From: Argyresthia goedartella
Lineage: Eukaryota; Arthropoda; Insecta; Lepidoptera; Argyresthiidae
Assembly: GCA_949825045.1 (NCBI GenBank)
Contig: OX463836.1
Location: forward strand, 8,697,829-8,761,828
Direction: 5' to 3'
DNA length: 64,000 bases
Both the position numbers and the translations under genes were made by a program. Each line of letters starts with the position of its first letter. Positions within the stretch are counted from its first letter, which is position 1. Under the pieces are notes generated by a model, which was not told the origin of the DNA, made no database searches, and saw nothing but the letters and a program-made list of their open reading frames with translations. Positions 10,860-24,400 of this stretch are shown piece after piece.

Positions 10860-11685
10860 AATTAGCATCGTCCAGTAGAATACAAAAATGTTACATAGCA
10901 ATCACAGCTAGTCGGCGTACTGAAGGTATATCAGCTACAAAACGTATGTTTCTGCCTAGCTGAAGATTGGGCCGGTTTTCGACCGAAACGTGGCTGATCG
11001 AAACCGCATAGTTTTTTCTCTTAACTTATACCCTGGACTCTTCTTTACATATCTACCCCGATAATTTCTGTATATGTATGTTATTTGTATAATTTGTGTA
11101 TGTTTTATTTGTACATGCTTACGTAAAGTCGAGGATATGTGGAATAAAATCTACTGCCGAACGAAAAGTGAATATTTTGTCAATTTCCTTTTTGATCCCA
11201 TTTTATCTTATTTTTATGTATTGTATTTTATTATTACTATATTTGTAGCCACTTTGTTTCACTCTGTAGTTTAAAAAGCACGTCTATCAAAATAAACAAG
11301 TCCCAAGTTTATTTTAACATAAAAAGAAATATTTCTTATGATACTTTAGCTTAGATTAGAGTAAGGTTCATTTTTCAACAACAGCCAACGCGTGTGGTAT
11401 ATCTTGGTCAATTGATCTGTGGCATTCATAATACGGTGACTTAATCTATGGGATTTATCTAGCGGTCACGTGTAACGCTTTATCAGAGAGACAGAGAGAG
11501 AAATATAAATCTTATTTATACGGCCGATTTTTCCATCCTCAGATAACATTTAAATTTGAGGAATTTGTCAGAATTTGTACGTGAAATGTCAAATAAAGTT
11601 AACTGACTGATTATCTGAGGATAGAACAATCGCCTATTCATCAAACATAAACATGAAGCATAAAAAATAACATACAGGTAAATAC
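10860..11685. other. A/T-rich non-coding stretch
   Basis: No exon with both splice sites and no family motif is visible. A GAGAGACAGAGAGAGA run lies at about 11487-11502. Confidence 0.45.
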
Positions 11686-11689
11686 ATTG

Positions 11690-11825
11690 CTTCTGGCCCA
11701 CACAGCAGCAGCGAACAGCGAAGTCGCACACATATAAACATCCAAGACCTTGGGTTTTTTTCTTTACCCCCAGCTGAGGATCGAACCCGGGACAACCGCT
11801 GCGCCACATAGGCCGTCAATTGACC
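11690..11825 (-). repeat. SINE-B (tRNA-headed), minus strand
   Basis: On the minus strand it begins GACGGCCTATGTGGCGCAGC. A B-box-like GGTTCGATCCTCAGCTGGGG follows, then a body ending in the TGTATTTACCTGTATG tail. It matches 32281-32500 (+) and 34150-34370 (-). Confidence 0.75.
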
Positions 11826-11894
11826 TTGCTATACCTACATCAATCTATTTCTTAGTATTGCCTTTTTTTGAAGTTTTCTCAAATTTCCAGCTAA

Positions 11895-11965
11895 ACGTAA
11901 GCACTATTATGCCTCTTCCACCCCATATGGGAAAAGACGCTATACGCCGTTGTAAAAGTCGTTAA
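11895..11965 (+). repeat. SINE-A 3' fragment
   Basis: ATTATGCCTCTTCCACCCCA and TATGGGAAAAGACGCTAT match the 3' part of the SINE-A copies near 29170-29240 and 42845-42915. Confidence 0.6.
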
Positions 11966-12009
11966 AAATAATTTCATAGAAAAAAATAATGTTGGTCCTT
12001 GCTTTGCAG

Positions 12010-12410
12010 ATATGCCCAACCAAAATACACCAATCGTCCATCTGACTTCGGCCTCTCCCGACGATATAGAAGTGTCAGTCTCCGTTGTCAGTGTAGAAGA
12101 TTTCTACATCAAACTCACTGACAACAGCACCAATCTGACATCAACGCCAAGCCAACCCAAATACTACTTCTACCCGTTCACGCAACAACCCAATGATATG
12201 GCAGATTTAGAAACGCAGTCAGCGAAAAGGAAGCAGATATGTAATTACGATTTGCAAGACAGAGAGGAAGAGAGACTGAGTCAGTATAATCTGAGACGGT
12301 CGCTGATGCAGCCTCAGATGACGAATTGGTTCTGGCGGCCAAAGAGTGTGATCCTGATGATTGAGTCAGATGATGACATTTGTGCTGTGGTGTCGATACA
12401 GAATTTTTCG
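12010..12410 (+). CDS. SIDT: SID-1-like exon a (ectodomain)
   Basis: Flanked by TTTGCAG and CG|GTGAGT. It starts with two bases of a split codon and ends in phase 0. It encodes the second beta-rich ectodomain region, with an N-linked-type DNSTNLT and the PKYYFYPF and [20 protein letters not shown] motifs. About 45 extra charged residues ([12 protein letters not shown] to MTNWF) lie between the two motifs compared with the vertebrate family as I recall it. The ATG at 12012 is internal, not the start. Confidence 0.88.
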
Positions 12411-15400
12411 GTGAGTGCTCATTCCATATGAAGATATAAGAAACTTTTCGCACCACCTGGTCGAAAATGACACATTATATATCATGCAAACCTTACCTAA
12501 AGCAAGTCATTATATCCGTAGGCTTTAGCGTTCATTTAAAGGTGTACTGAATTTCATTACACCACAACCTAGATGCCTCCAGGATTTAAAGTGATTTTCA
12601 CTTCTCCTAGTTCTTATTGCTATGGCCTTCGTGAAATACGCACTGCACTCACAACCCAGCTCGCCGGGGGCGGGGGCGGAGGCGGAGTGCGGCGCCGAAC
12701 TTATTCGAAAATCGAGCTGGCCACGACGTGCTGCATGGAACACATTTTAAATAAAACAAAACCCGCGATTGTTGCAAGACGCTGCAACTGTACTAATGTT
12801 TCAAACACAAATTTTCACATTAATTTACTTGAATAAAATGCTGTTTTTATTAGCCTTGCTTTTCGCACCACCTGCGATGCGAAAAGTAGAGTATACTCTT
12901 CGAGGATAAAGCTGTTTTGTCTTGGGCACGCTTAAATCCCTCACTGCGCTCAGGACTGAGTCTTAATTCCCTCGCTTTGTTCAGGAGTTAAATCTGAAGT
13001 CCTTCGTTACGTTCAGGATTCAATATCGCGCCCATGATATAAAACAGTGCTTTATCCCCGTGGCGCATAATGTACTATTATTTGCGTATCATGGCTAAGG
13101 TCTTCAATAGTCAATAGTCAAATTTCTTTATTACTGTAGATATTTACATAAACTTAGCAACAAAATTAATATTGTAATATTTGTATTGTGCTTACCCAAT
13201 ACAAATATTACAATATTAATTATTACATTTAATAAGCAAGCGTTACAAAATTATTAACAGCAAGGTCTGTGTTGAGCCAGATTAACCCCATACAGTCCCG
13301 TCATTTAATTAATCTTGAACATTGTAATATACCTATTTCGACAAAGTCGCCTTAACATGCTTTTTAAATAGCTCAAATGGCAATTTCAAAATCTCCAGAG
13401 TTAACTTATTGTAGTAGAGTTGAAAGAATTGCTAGCCTTCGCGAGTCTAAGCCGGGGCGCCACTAGTCTGTGATTATTTCTTAGGTAAACAATACAGCTA
13501 TCGCTAAATTTGGAAAATGTAGGTTCTTGCGTAATACATTATATTTTCTAAAATAAATTGACTAGCTAACAGTTAGTATGCCAATTTCTTTAAAACTCTC
13601 CTAAGGAGTTCGTTTTAAATTATAAATTGCTCGAATAGCTCTTTTCTGTAAAATAAAAATAGTTTGAATATCCTCTGCTTTCCCCCACAACGGGATACCA
13701 TAGGACATGACCCTATGAAAGTAACTAAAATATACTAGCCTAGATGTAGCGACGTGTATCCGTGCTTTGTCTGATGTTCCTAACAGCGCAAGCCGCAGAA
13801 CTTAATTTTCCAGCTAATTTATCTATGTGGGGTCCCCACTGCAATATACTATCAATGGTTATTGCAAGAAACTTCGTATCATTTACTAATACTAACGTGT
13901 TGCTGCCTAGCACTAAACTGGTCTCAACTTGCCTGACATTTGGAAGTGAAACTTGATACCTTGGTTTTACTACATTTACGCACTATTAACATCATCAAAA
14001 TCTTCTTTTTGTCTTTCCATTTTGAAGACTGGTGAAGTATCGCAGCAAACAACACTATGTCAGTCAATTTCTCCACCATGACAGGCAGATCGTTAATATA
14101 TACCAGGAATAAGAAAGGGCCTAATATGGAACCTTGTGGAACGCCAATTTTTACACCCGATTCATCAGATTTAACGCCATTGACCTCTGCCTATTTAATT
14201 CTATGGCTTAAGTATGATCTTAGTAGATCCAACGCTTTATTTCTAACTCCGTAATTATTTTATTTAACTATTAGCGTATCATGATCAACACAATCAAATG
14301 CTTTCGGCAGATCGAAAAAAACTCCGATAGTATCCTGTGTGGCTTCCCATGCAGAATAAATATGAGATAGAGTACCTACATCGTAGTCGATTTACCCCTA
14401 GTGTAACCGTATTGTTCGGTAATATGTAATATTTGAGAAGGCAGTCTAATAAATATTAGAAGCTGAAGCAAAAGGCTCAACGCCGTACCCAGAGGTGTTT
14501 TGATGATTCAGGATTACTTATTGAACGATCTTGTATGTAAATTAAAATTTGGAATGGGATTAGTGGTTTATTAAATGACTCTGACAACGGCGGTTATTAT
14601 CAGAATGTATTTTCCTACCTGCGCCGTTGGGCTAGCCCCCTGTCACGCAAAATGATTGGTAATGTCTGTTTGTTTTTAAAAATCGGTTAAGTGCGAATCG
14701 GACTCACACGAAGGGTTCTGACCGGACGAACAAGAAAAAAAGCTAAAAAAATACACGTAGTGTATACGTCTTTTATTTTAAAAACTCATGTAGCTCATTA
14801 TTTGTTGCTGTAGAGGCAACAGAAATACATATTCTGTGAAAATTTAACTCGATACCTATCACGGTAACTGAGACACAGTCCGCTGGCTGACAGACGAATG
14901 GACAGACAGCGCAGGCTTAGTAATATGGTCCCGTTTGGTACCCTTCTCTAACCCTAAGAACGATTTCTTGGCTCAACTATTTTAGTTTTTACTACCCCAC
15001 CAAGCCAACTAGACGCCTGTCGGGCATCTTCCGTCTCATGTCACACACACCCTTACCACACACAAATATGCACGCACATGTGAAAAAAAAGCATGCTTCA
15101 AGACAGGCTTCTAGTTAGCTTGGTGGACTAGTAATACAGCCTATTGAGCGAATTGCTCTTTGCTTTTGACAGGTAAAAAGCCACACATTTTTGACACATG
15201 CAATGAAAAATATTGCTTATCAAGTACACAATAAGGAAATGTCAAAAGTAAGACAAAGGATGGAACGGAATATTCTATTCGCCAAAGTTAATTTGACTCC
15301 TCGTTCGAGGGCGGGAGCGAGCGAAAGGGGGACGGGAAATGGCGTTCCCATGTTGCCAAGTTAACTTTCGCAGGCAGTAGTTGTCTCCTTGTATTTTGTT

Positions 15401-18400
15401 ACGGGATCACAAATCGACGGTTTCGTTTCAGTGTCCAGTGTTTGACAACGAGCGAGACATACTGTACGACGGGTACTATCTCACGATGACTCGACGGGGC
15501 GGTATCACTTTAACGGTGAGTTCTCGACTGCTCCAGAAGGCAGGTAATGTTTCCGTCTGGGGAGGGGGGCCAACCCCAGGTCCTCCACCACACAGGGTAT
15601 CCTAGTGTGGGCCCCACGAAGCTACGGCCCCAGAAGCTATATGTGAGTTTATATGTAAATGTAAATATACAATTTATATTTTTATCTGCCACCTCTCTGC
15701 TACATGAGAATTACGGTAGAAGTAAGAAATAAGAAGCTTTTTGTTTTGCATATGGAATTGTATGAATGTGGAATTGTACGAAAGTGTCCGACCATGATTT
15801 TCATTCATCCATCTGCTATGAGATAGAAGGACACATTGAAAAGTCAGAACGAAGCTGTAATTTATGAACTAAGTCTTCCTTGAGCTATTATTGTGTTGTA
15901 TTGTGATATAACTGTGATTAAATTCCACGCCTCAACCGAACGGGCGTGGAATCTGGCAGGGTTGGTTTTCACCACCTTTGACGCCATGGACCGGAATTCG
16001 AAAGCTCAATTCGAGGCAGGAATACGGGATAAGGAGCACAAGGGGTGGGGGGAGAGGAGTCGAATCTTACTCTCGTCTTAGCCCGATGCTGTCGCCGTCG
16101 TGTTGCTTGCCGACACGAGGAGTCGCTGTCCGAATGCGACGAATTGGGGACCGAACCACTTTAACCTTTCACAACACGAAGCACTCACTCAAATGACTTG
16201 AATCTACTTATTTCCCGACGATTGTTCCGTGCTTATTATAATTAACATTCCGACCAGGCCCGACACCTGTGTTAGACAATTATTACAATTAAAATACAGC
16301 CAAGGCCCGAACGCCATGTGCCGACATTTTTTCCCAGTCAAAAAAAAGTAACCTCTAACTCGTCATCTCGTTTCTATACAAGTGACAGCTGCTAGTTCCG
16401 TTTCCGATCACTCGCGGTCCGAGTCGCGCAACAAAAAGAGGTGCGTTCCGAAGCATAAATATTAAACAGTCACCCGCCCGGACAGGCCCGAACCTGTCCC
16501 TAATCAATAGGAAGGCGAGAAAGTGTTGCGACCGCTCTCTTGAGGACCGAGTCCCCCACCTTGACTTCTGCTGATCGAGGCGTGCCATCCCGACCCGTGT
16601 ACAATTTGACGATCCGTCCTCGTCTCCATCTCAATGATGGCAGGTTCGCATCCTTAATCAGCACCAAATCACCGACTTGAGGGGGGCTCGTCCGGTCAGT
16701 CCACTTAAGGCGCTGCTGCAAGATGTGCAAGTACTCAAGGGACCACCGTTTCCAAAAATCTTGAGCCATCTGCTGCAACATCTGCCACCTAGTTACCCGC
16801 CTTAACTTAACATCACCGAATGGGTATTCTGGCAGGGCGTTAAGGGGCTGACCTATCAGGAAGTGACCCGGCGTCAACGCTTCCATATCATTTGGATCCG
16901 AACTGAGCGGGCACAACGGACGCGATTTCAGTGTCATCTCAATTTTACAGAACAGCGTCGCAAGCTCTTCAAAGCGTAGAGAGGTCTCACCGATGATCCT
17001 CGTCAGGTGCGACTTAGCCGATTTAACCGCAGCCTCAAAAATTCCTCCCCAATGAGGACATCCCGGCGGACTGAAAACCTATTCAATCCCTCGTCGGGAG
17101 CAAGCCGTACCGATGGCGTCCTGGTTACCGTTCAGGAATTGAGTGACCTCCTGCAGATATCGCCTGGCTCCGACAAAATTTGTGCCGTTGTCCGAACGGA
17201 TTAATGTCGGGAGGCCCCTTTGTGAGACGAACCGATCCAGACATGCGACAAATGCCTCCGTAGTGAGGTCACTGACCACCTCCAAGTGGACTGCCTTCGT
17301 GGCCAAGCACAAGAAGACCCACAGGAATGCCTTCACTAATCTGGCGTTCCGTAGCTGTGAAGACTTGACCATGAATGGTCCCGCGAAATCCGTTCCAACA
17401 CCCGCAAAGGGCCGAATTTCGTTAACCCTATCCGAGGGCAAATCGCCCATCTGGGGCTGCATCGTAGCCGCCTTAGCCCGATAACAAGGCAGGCACCGAA
17501 ATACGACGCTACGCACTAAGCGTCTTCCCGATAGAATCCAGAACTCGCGCTGGAGAAACGCCATCAAGGCGTGGCATCCGATATGCCCATTCCGAATGTG
17601 TCGATCCTGTATCAACAGTTCGACCAACTTCCCTTTCCTAGGGAGTAACAACGGGTGGCGAGCCGCATAAGGCAGGTTGGCATTCCGAAGCCGACCTCCT
17701 ACCCTCAGCAATCCTTGAGGGTCAATAAACGGGTTGAGCCGAGCCACAGCTCCCTTCAGTTGGACTCGTCCGCGTCTCAGAATGTCCAGCTCGGACTTAA
17801 AAGTGCACCGTCTGCACGTTCCGTACCAATGCGAACAACGCATGGTTCCGTTCCCGTGGTGTCAGGACCTATGTCCGCACCCGTTGCGCCTCAGAATTGC
17901 GACAATTCCGCGCAAATCGGAAGATCCAGGCGGTCACATTGACCAGCTTGTCGAGCGAGCTGTACCGTTCCAGCAGGCTGAACTCCTCTTCCGGCTCTGG
18001 TTGCGTCGTACAGACACCGACTGTCAAGGCGCCGTTCGCCGAGGTAACGCGTGGACTCATTGGCCAATCCGATTCGGCTTGAGTCAACCATTTTGGACCC
18101 CACCACAAGGGATGTCCAACCAACTCCGGAGCGTGACACCCACGAGACGCACAGTCTGCTGGGTTCATTTCCCCTGGAACATGTCTCCAGATTAAGGGAA
18201 CCTCCGAATTCAAAATCTGCGAAACCCGATTCGCCACAAAAATCTCCAGCTTGTGAACTGAAGCCTTCAGCCAGCATAACACGATCTGGCTGTCCGTCCA
18301 AGCGTAGACCGTTTCTTCTAACGCTATTGACCCACGAAGAACCTTCATCGTGTGGTTGAGCAGACGAGTCAGGAGAGCCGCTCCCGAAAGCTCTAATTTG

Positions 18401-21400
18401 GGAATGGTCAGGCGAGTGCGCAACGGCGCAACCTTGCTCTTGGCCATGACCAACCGCACATCAACCTCCCCCGAGGAGTCGACCGTACGCAGATACACCG
18501 CAGCTCCGTAGCCCTTCTCCGAGGCATCGCAAAACCCATGCAGGGTGGCGGTGTATCGTTTGGTGGGGACCAACCTCCGTGGCAGTGAAATCCGATTGAT
18601 GCCAGGGAGGGTCGAAAAGAACGAGTCCCACTCTGAGCTCAATGACCCGCCGATCGGGTCGTCCCATTTCAGCTCAGCAGACCACAATTGCTGCATAAAA
18701 CACTTGAGCTGAAATGTTACCGGGGTGATCCACCCGTTTGGATCAAATGTCCTAGCCACCGTTGAAAGGACGTTCCGTTTCGTCCAGACCTTCGGGGAGT
18801 CCAACTCGACCCGATACGAAAACATGTCTGACACCTGCTGGTACTGGACGCCTAATACCGACAACATATTTGGATTTTCCAAATTTTCAAAAATGTGGGG
18901 ATCCTGATGGTAGTCATCCGGAAGACCAGACAGTAACTCTGGAGAGTTCGACATCCGTTTCTGGAGCTCGTAACCTCCACCCCGTATTGTCAATTGTCAA
19001 TTGTAAGACGGGCTGGTTTCCGCAACTCGACGACGAAAGCGCCTATTTTGCGTGTGGGTGGGAATGCGACATCATTCGAGCCAACCCAACTCCTCCAGGA
19101 ACGCCAGTAGGCCCTTTACGTTACCGACTATCCCTGGAAGGTCCCTCGATTGACCGAGGTGTTTAGCCCTGTAGTCCGCTACTCCTGTGCACTCCATGAG
19201 GACGTGAGCAGCCGTTTCTTCTGCCTCCAAGCAGGCTCTGCAAAGGGGGCTGTCGGTAACACCTAGGACATATAGATGTTTATTAAAGAAACCATGGCCA
19301 GTAAGTGCTGCAGTTACCAGTCGCATGCGCGGCCTACTAAGTCGAAGCAAGGTCTTAGCCAGCCTAGCGCTAGGGGACGGCAAGGCCAGCTTAGCCTGCC
19401 TGCACTCCTCATGGTTTGTCCAAAGAGTGGCATGATCATTCCTGGTCGACTCTCTCAGAAATGAGCGTACCATCTTGAAGGGAAGAGGGATGATAGGTTC
19501 GGGACCATACGCTGTCAAGCTAGATCCTTTACGCGCCAACTCATCCGCTGCATCGTTACCTCTTGATCCGCTGTGTCCTTTTATCAATTGAAGGATTACG
19601 CGGTTGTGTTGACATACCTCCATTAGTCGTTTGTGACACTCGTAGATTAGCCCTGAGTTAATAGTGTTGCTATTTAGGGCTTGTAGGACGGCCATGCTAT
19701 CCGAGAGGATTCGAATGGAGGAATCTCTTACCTTTCTCGATGCTATGGCATTAGCGGCCGAGATGATGCCCATGCATTCAGCTTGAAAGACAGTATTATG
19801 GGCACCCAGTGGAATGGCTATCTTGATGTTTAGGTCCTCCGAGAAGGTGCCTGAACCAGTGCCTGCTTCAGTTTTTGAACCATCGGTAAAAATTCTGAGC
19901 TCTTTAACGTCGAGCCCCTCAACCCGATGGTCTTCATGTAACTGTATATTGTATTTTTTGTCAAAAACAAATTGTTTAGGGATTCTGTCACTGCAAGCCA
20001 TAGAGATGGGAAATTTTTTGTAAACTTCCCCTAGGATGGCGGTGTGTGAGGTCCTGTTTTTCCTCCAAAGTCCTAAGGTGTTGAGTCTCACCGCAGATGA
20101 CGCGGCCTCCTGCTTAATATACAGCTGGAGTGGCGGAAGACACAGCATGGCCTCCATTGCTGCTGTTGGAGTAGTTCTCATACTACCTGTGATAGCCATG
20201 CAGGCCAGCCTTTGGAAGCTTTGGAGTTTGCTTACCATTGTGGTTAGTTTGGTCCTGGTCCACCACACCACAGCTCCGTAGCAGACAAGAGGACGGATCA
20301 CCGTTACGTACAGCCAAAGAATGATGTTGGGAGAAAGTCCCCACTTTTTCCCCACCATTCTCCGACACTGCCAGAAAGCAATACTCGCCTTCTTTAGTTT
20401 GTTGTCGATGTGGCTACTCCAGTTGAGCTTGCTGTCCAAGGTTATGCCCAGGTACTTCACCTCAATTGCTAGCTGGAGTTCCGTTCCAAAGAGCTTAGGT
20501 AGGGTATACCTACCAAGAGCCCTATTGTTAGTGAACATGACCATTACCGTTTTTGTTGGGTTAACCGCCAGGTCATATTCTAAACACCAGCGCTCCACGA
20601 TGCGAAGAGCTGTTTGTTTAAGGTTGCATACTGTGCTCGCAAATTTACCTGTGATGAGGATTACCAAATCGTCGGCGTATCCTACGGTGTAGTATCCATT
20701 AGCGTCAAGCTTGGTAATCAGGTCGTTAATGACCAGATTCCACAGAAGCGGGGAGAGCACTCCTCCCTGCGGGCATCCCCGCACTACCTCCGCCGATAGG
20801 GACTCTCCAGCTAGACGCACGATACGTTTGTTAAGCATGTTTGTGACTCAGTTGTTTACAGCTGTTGACACCCCATGCCTTGTTAGAGATGCACTTATAC
20901 TGCTATACTGCGTCTTGTCAAAGGCACCTTCTATATCAATAAAAGTTCCAAGACAGATGCATTTGTTTTGAATCGCCTCTTCAATTGTGGATACAACTGC
21001 ATGGAGAGCCGATTCAGTAGACTTACCCAAACTATATGCATGCTGATTCTTGTGTAAGGGTATATGTTTTAACGCTCCATCTCTCAGGTGTCTCTCGCAT
21101 AAACGTTCGAGAGTTTTAAGCAAGAACGAGGTGAGACTAATCGGCCTGAAAGATTTAGCGTTAGTGTAGTCGCTCCTTCCTGGCTTCGGTATGAAAATTA
21201 CGTTTACTACTCTCCACCTTTTGGGAACGTATCCGAATCTAAGACATGCTTTCATGATTCGGACCATTATATTGATGACGGGTTCCCCACCCCACTGTAG
21301 AAGTGCTGGGAAGATTCCATCTGGTCCTGCTGATTTAAAAGGTTTAAAGCTATTAATGGCCCATCTCACCTTGTCAGCAGTGATAATATTATTAGTTATG

Positions 21401-24400
21401 TCTAAGTGGTCGACAGCTTCATGGTGAACCTCTTCCGGCCACACAATCTCTTGAATAGTTCTACTTCCGGGAAAGTGAGTTTCCAACAAGAGACTGTGTG
21501 TTTCTGTGGTGGAAGAGGTATATGTTCCATCGGGTTTTTTAAGCGACCCTAGCCTGGAGTTGCCTTGTTGAGCTAGTATTTGCCTTACCCGATTTGCTTG
21601 ATCAACGGATTCAATGTCGCTGCAGAATTTCTTCCATGAGTTGCTGCTTTTGAACCGTAGTCGTTTCTTGTACTTGGATTTGGCATCTTTATAGTTGTCC
21701 CAATCCTCATCAGCACTGGTGTTCATCGCCCTGTTTAGCAGTCTTCTGATCTTAGCACGCATCCTATCTAGATCAGATCCTATCTCCACCCCGTAAGAGC
21801 TCAACTAGTTCGTCCCGACGAGCGAGCGCCTCCTCTACGGAATCTGCACCGGTACAGATATCGTCCACGTAGAGATCCTGCTCCAGGATTGCTGCTCCTC
21901 TAGGGAAATTTAACCGTTCTCGATCCGCTAACTCCCGCAGAGTGCGAATCGCCAAATAAGGACTAGACCGTAGCCCGTACGTGTTGGTGTTCAGCTCGTA
22001 CACCCTGATGGGCTGATCTGGGCTCTCTCGCCACAGTATCAGCTGATACCGTCTATCGTCAGGGTGAATGACCGTCTGCCTAAACATCATCCGGATGTCA
22101 GCTACAAACACAACATTGTGTCGACGGAACCGTGTGATAACATCCGCGATGTCATGGTTCAACTTCGGCCCTGAATGCAAACACTGGTTCAGGTTCATGC
22201 CGTTAGATGTTGATGCCGATCCATCGAACACTACCCGTATTTTTCCCTCCGGGGTCCTCAAGACCGCGTGATGAGGCAGGAAGCAGTGGTCTTCACGCTT
22301 CCAGTCGATACCCGAAACCGACATGTGGCCGAGCGACTCGTATTCCCGCATGAAGTCGACGTACTTCTGCCGGAAAATCCCGTCACGCTTCATGCGTCGT
22401 TCCATCGACAGAAGCCGCGTCTCGGCTGCATGGTGTGAACTGCCCAGCGGTGGGCGATCACTCCGGAATGGAAGACGTGTGAGAAATCGACCTGACCGAA
22501 GGCGACCAGTATTGTTCCGATAAAACTGTTCACACTCTTCTTCAACCGGGTCCAACCGGCGGACCGTAGGTGGTTCCTCCACCTCCCAAAACTTCTGTAT
22601 CACCTCCGAGAGTACAGAACCGAATAAGGGACTACGAGTCGCTAGGCGTGGGGCAGCCGGCATGACCGGACCCATTACCGCATGGCCCAGTCTGGTGTTG
22701 ACCGAAACCAGACCAGTCGCCTGCAACACGTGGACACCTGGCACTAACAGGTATCCCAAGTCATCGACACCCAATAAAATGTCTACTGGGCCCGGAATAT
22801 CGAACTCCGGGTCAGCCAGTGACAACCCAGCGACCAACTGTCGCACCGAGGGCGACAACCGTACGTGAGGGTGTGAGCCCATCACATTAGGCATGACTAA
22901 TGCCGTGACCGTCAGATTCACCGATGAATCCACCCGTGACGAGAGAGTAATCCGACATACTCCCTTAACGGAACCGACTTCCGTGTTCCCAATTCCCCGA
23001 ATGGAATGTGGATACTCCCTTACCGAAATGCCCAACCGTCTTACAAGGTTGCACGAGACTAAGCACCCCTGGGCCCCCGAGTCCAATAGTGCTCGTGCCA
23101 CACAAGATTTGCCTTTCGAACTCCACGCTATCACAGAGGCGGTGGGGAGCATGACCGTCTGTGGAGTGGCGGCACCCTGTAAGTGGGCGGCGTGTCCCTA
23201 GCGGGAACCTCCGCGGGATCCGAACCCGCTCAGACCTCCGTCGGCCTTGGAGTAACTCGGCTGCTGATATGCAACCGGCATATCAGACCGTATGTGCATC
23301 AAGGGGTCCCAACCCGTATAATAGGCCCCTCGCTGTCCCGGTATCCGATCATACCGGACGGTGTACGGTGTGCCCGGTGCGCACCGTGGATGAATGGGGG
23401 AGAGCGGATCCAACCTGGAGCGCTCTAGGAATGGGGGCGACATCCGATTGTTCGCCTCCCTGTTCGCCTCCCAGAGCGACGGGCAGGGTGGCGCAGAAGG
23501 TGGTGGGCTCCCAGCCTTCGCGCCACTCATAGGTGCCATCTGACACCCGCCCGTAACACGCGGTGAGCCAGCGGCCCGAAGTCCTCGCTGACCGTGGACA
23601 GCGGCGACCGAGCCCCGGCTATCCCGCATGTTACCCCCCGCGCTGCCCCCTTCCCCTCGGGGGGGTCCCGTCCGCGGGTACCCCAGTCACCCCGTTGGTG
23701 ACTCCCGTTGCCCGGAGGGGGACTGGGTCCGGCCCTGGTTGGGCCCTGTGGCCGACCAACCTGAGTCCGGCCCTGGTGACCGTCCGAAGGGCCTGACCGA
23801 TTCAGGCACAACACGATGTGGTGCTTGCCACCACAGCACTCACAGGGGAACGCGCGCGAGCACTCGCTCAGCGTGTGCGGCCCCAAACAACCGAAACACA
23901 ATCGGTGGCGGAAGACTATCTTCCTGCGGGAAGCCACCCCGAGCGTCTTAAAGTTGGCGCAACTGGTCACTTAAAGACCGGCACTGTCGCAGTGCACACA
24001 GCCTTCACCCGACGGCGCGGCATTCAAAACGCCAAATTGTTTCGACCGCCCACCCCCCCGTGGGGGCGGGGGGCGCGGCCCCTCCCGCATCCGCGCGGGT
24101 TGGCGCTGCACACTGGCCTCCGTATCCAGTGTGTCACATCGCCTGCATTCACCCTCCAAAAAATCCGTCAATTGGACGAGCGTGGGCAGTTCCGTGCTAC
24201 TGCCCCCATGCAGCTGTTCAAACCGACTTTGAACAGCTGCAGGCAACCGTGACAAAACCATATACAAAACAATGTATGACCATTGGTCTACCGGAAGACC
24301 AAGGTTCTGAAGGGCCTTAATGGCCACCAGCACAGGGTTGAGCACCTGTACTCGGATGTCAACATCCCGGGTTACTTTAGGGATGCTAAACAGCTTCCCC

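Larger units (their letters stand above)
18987..21783 (-). mobile_element. 5'-truncated RNase H-bearing LINE nested in BEL/Pao RT
   Basis: A 12-bp direct repeat CTCCACCCCGTA flanks the insert (18975-18986 and 21784-21795), as expected for target-primed reverse transcription. On the minus strand the element ends in a tail of repeated ACAATTG units (about 18987-19005). It carries RT and a C-terminal RNase H. It lacks the endonuclease and ORF1, so it is 5' truncated. Domain order resembles the I/LOA-type clades; the exact clade is not proven. Confidence 0.88.
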
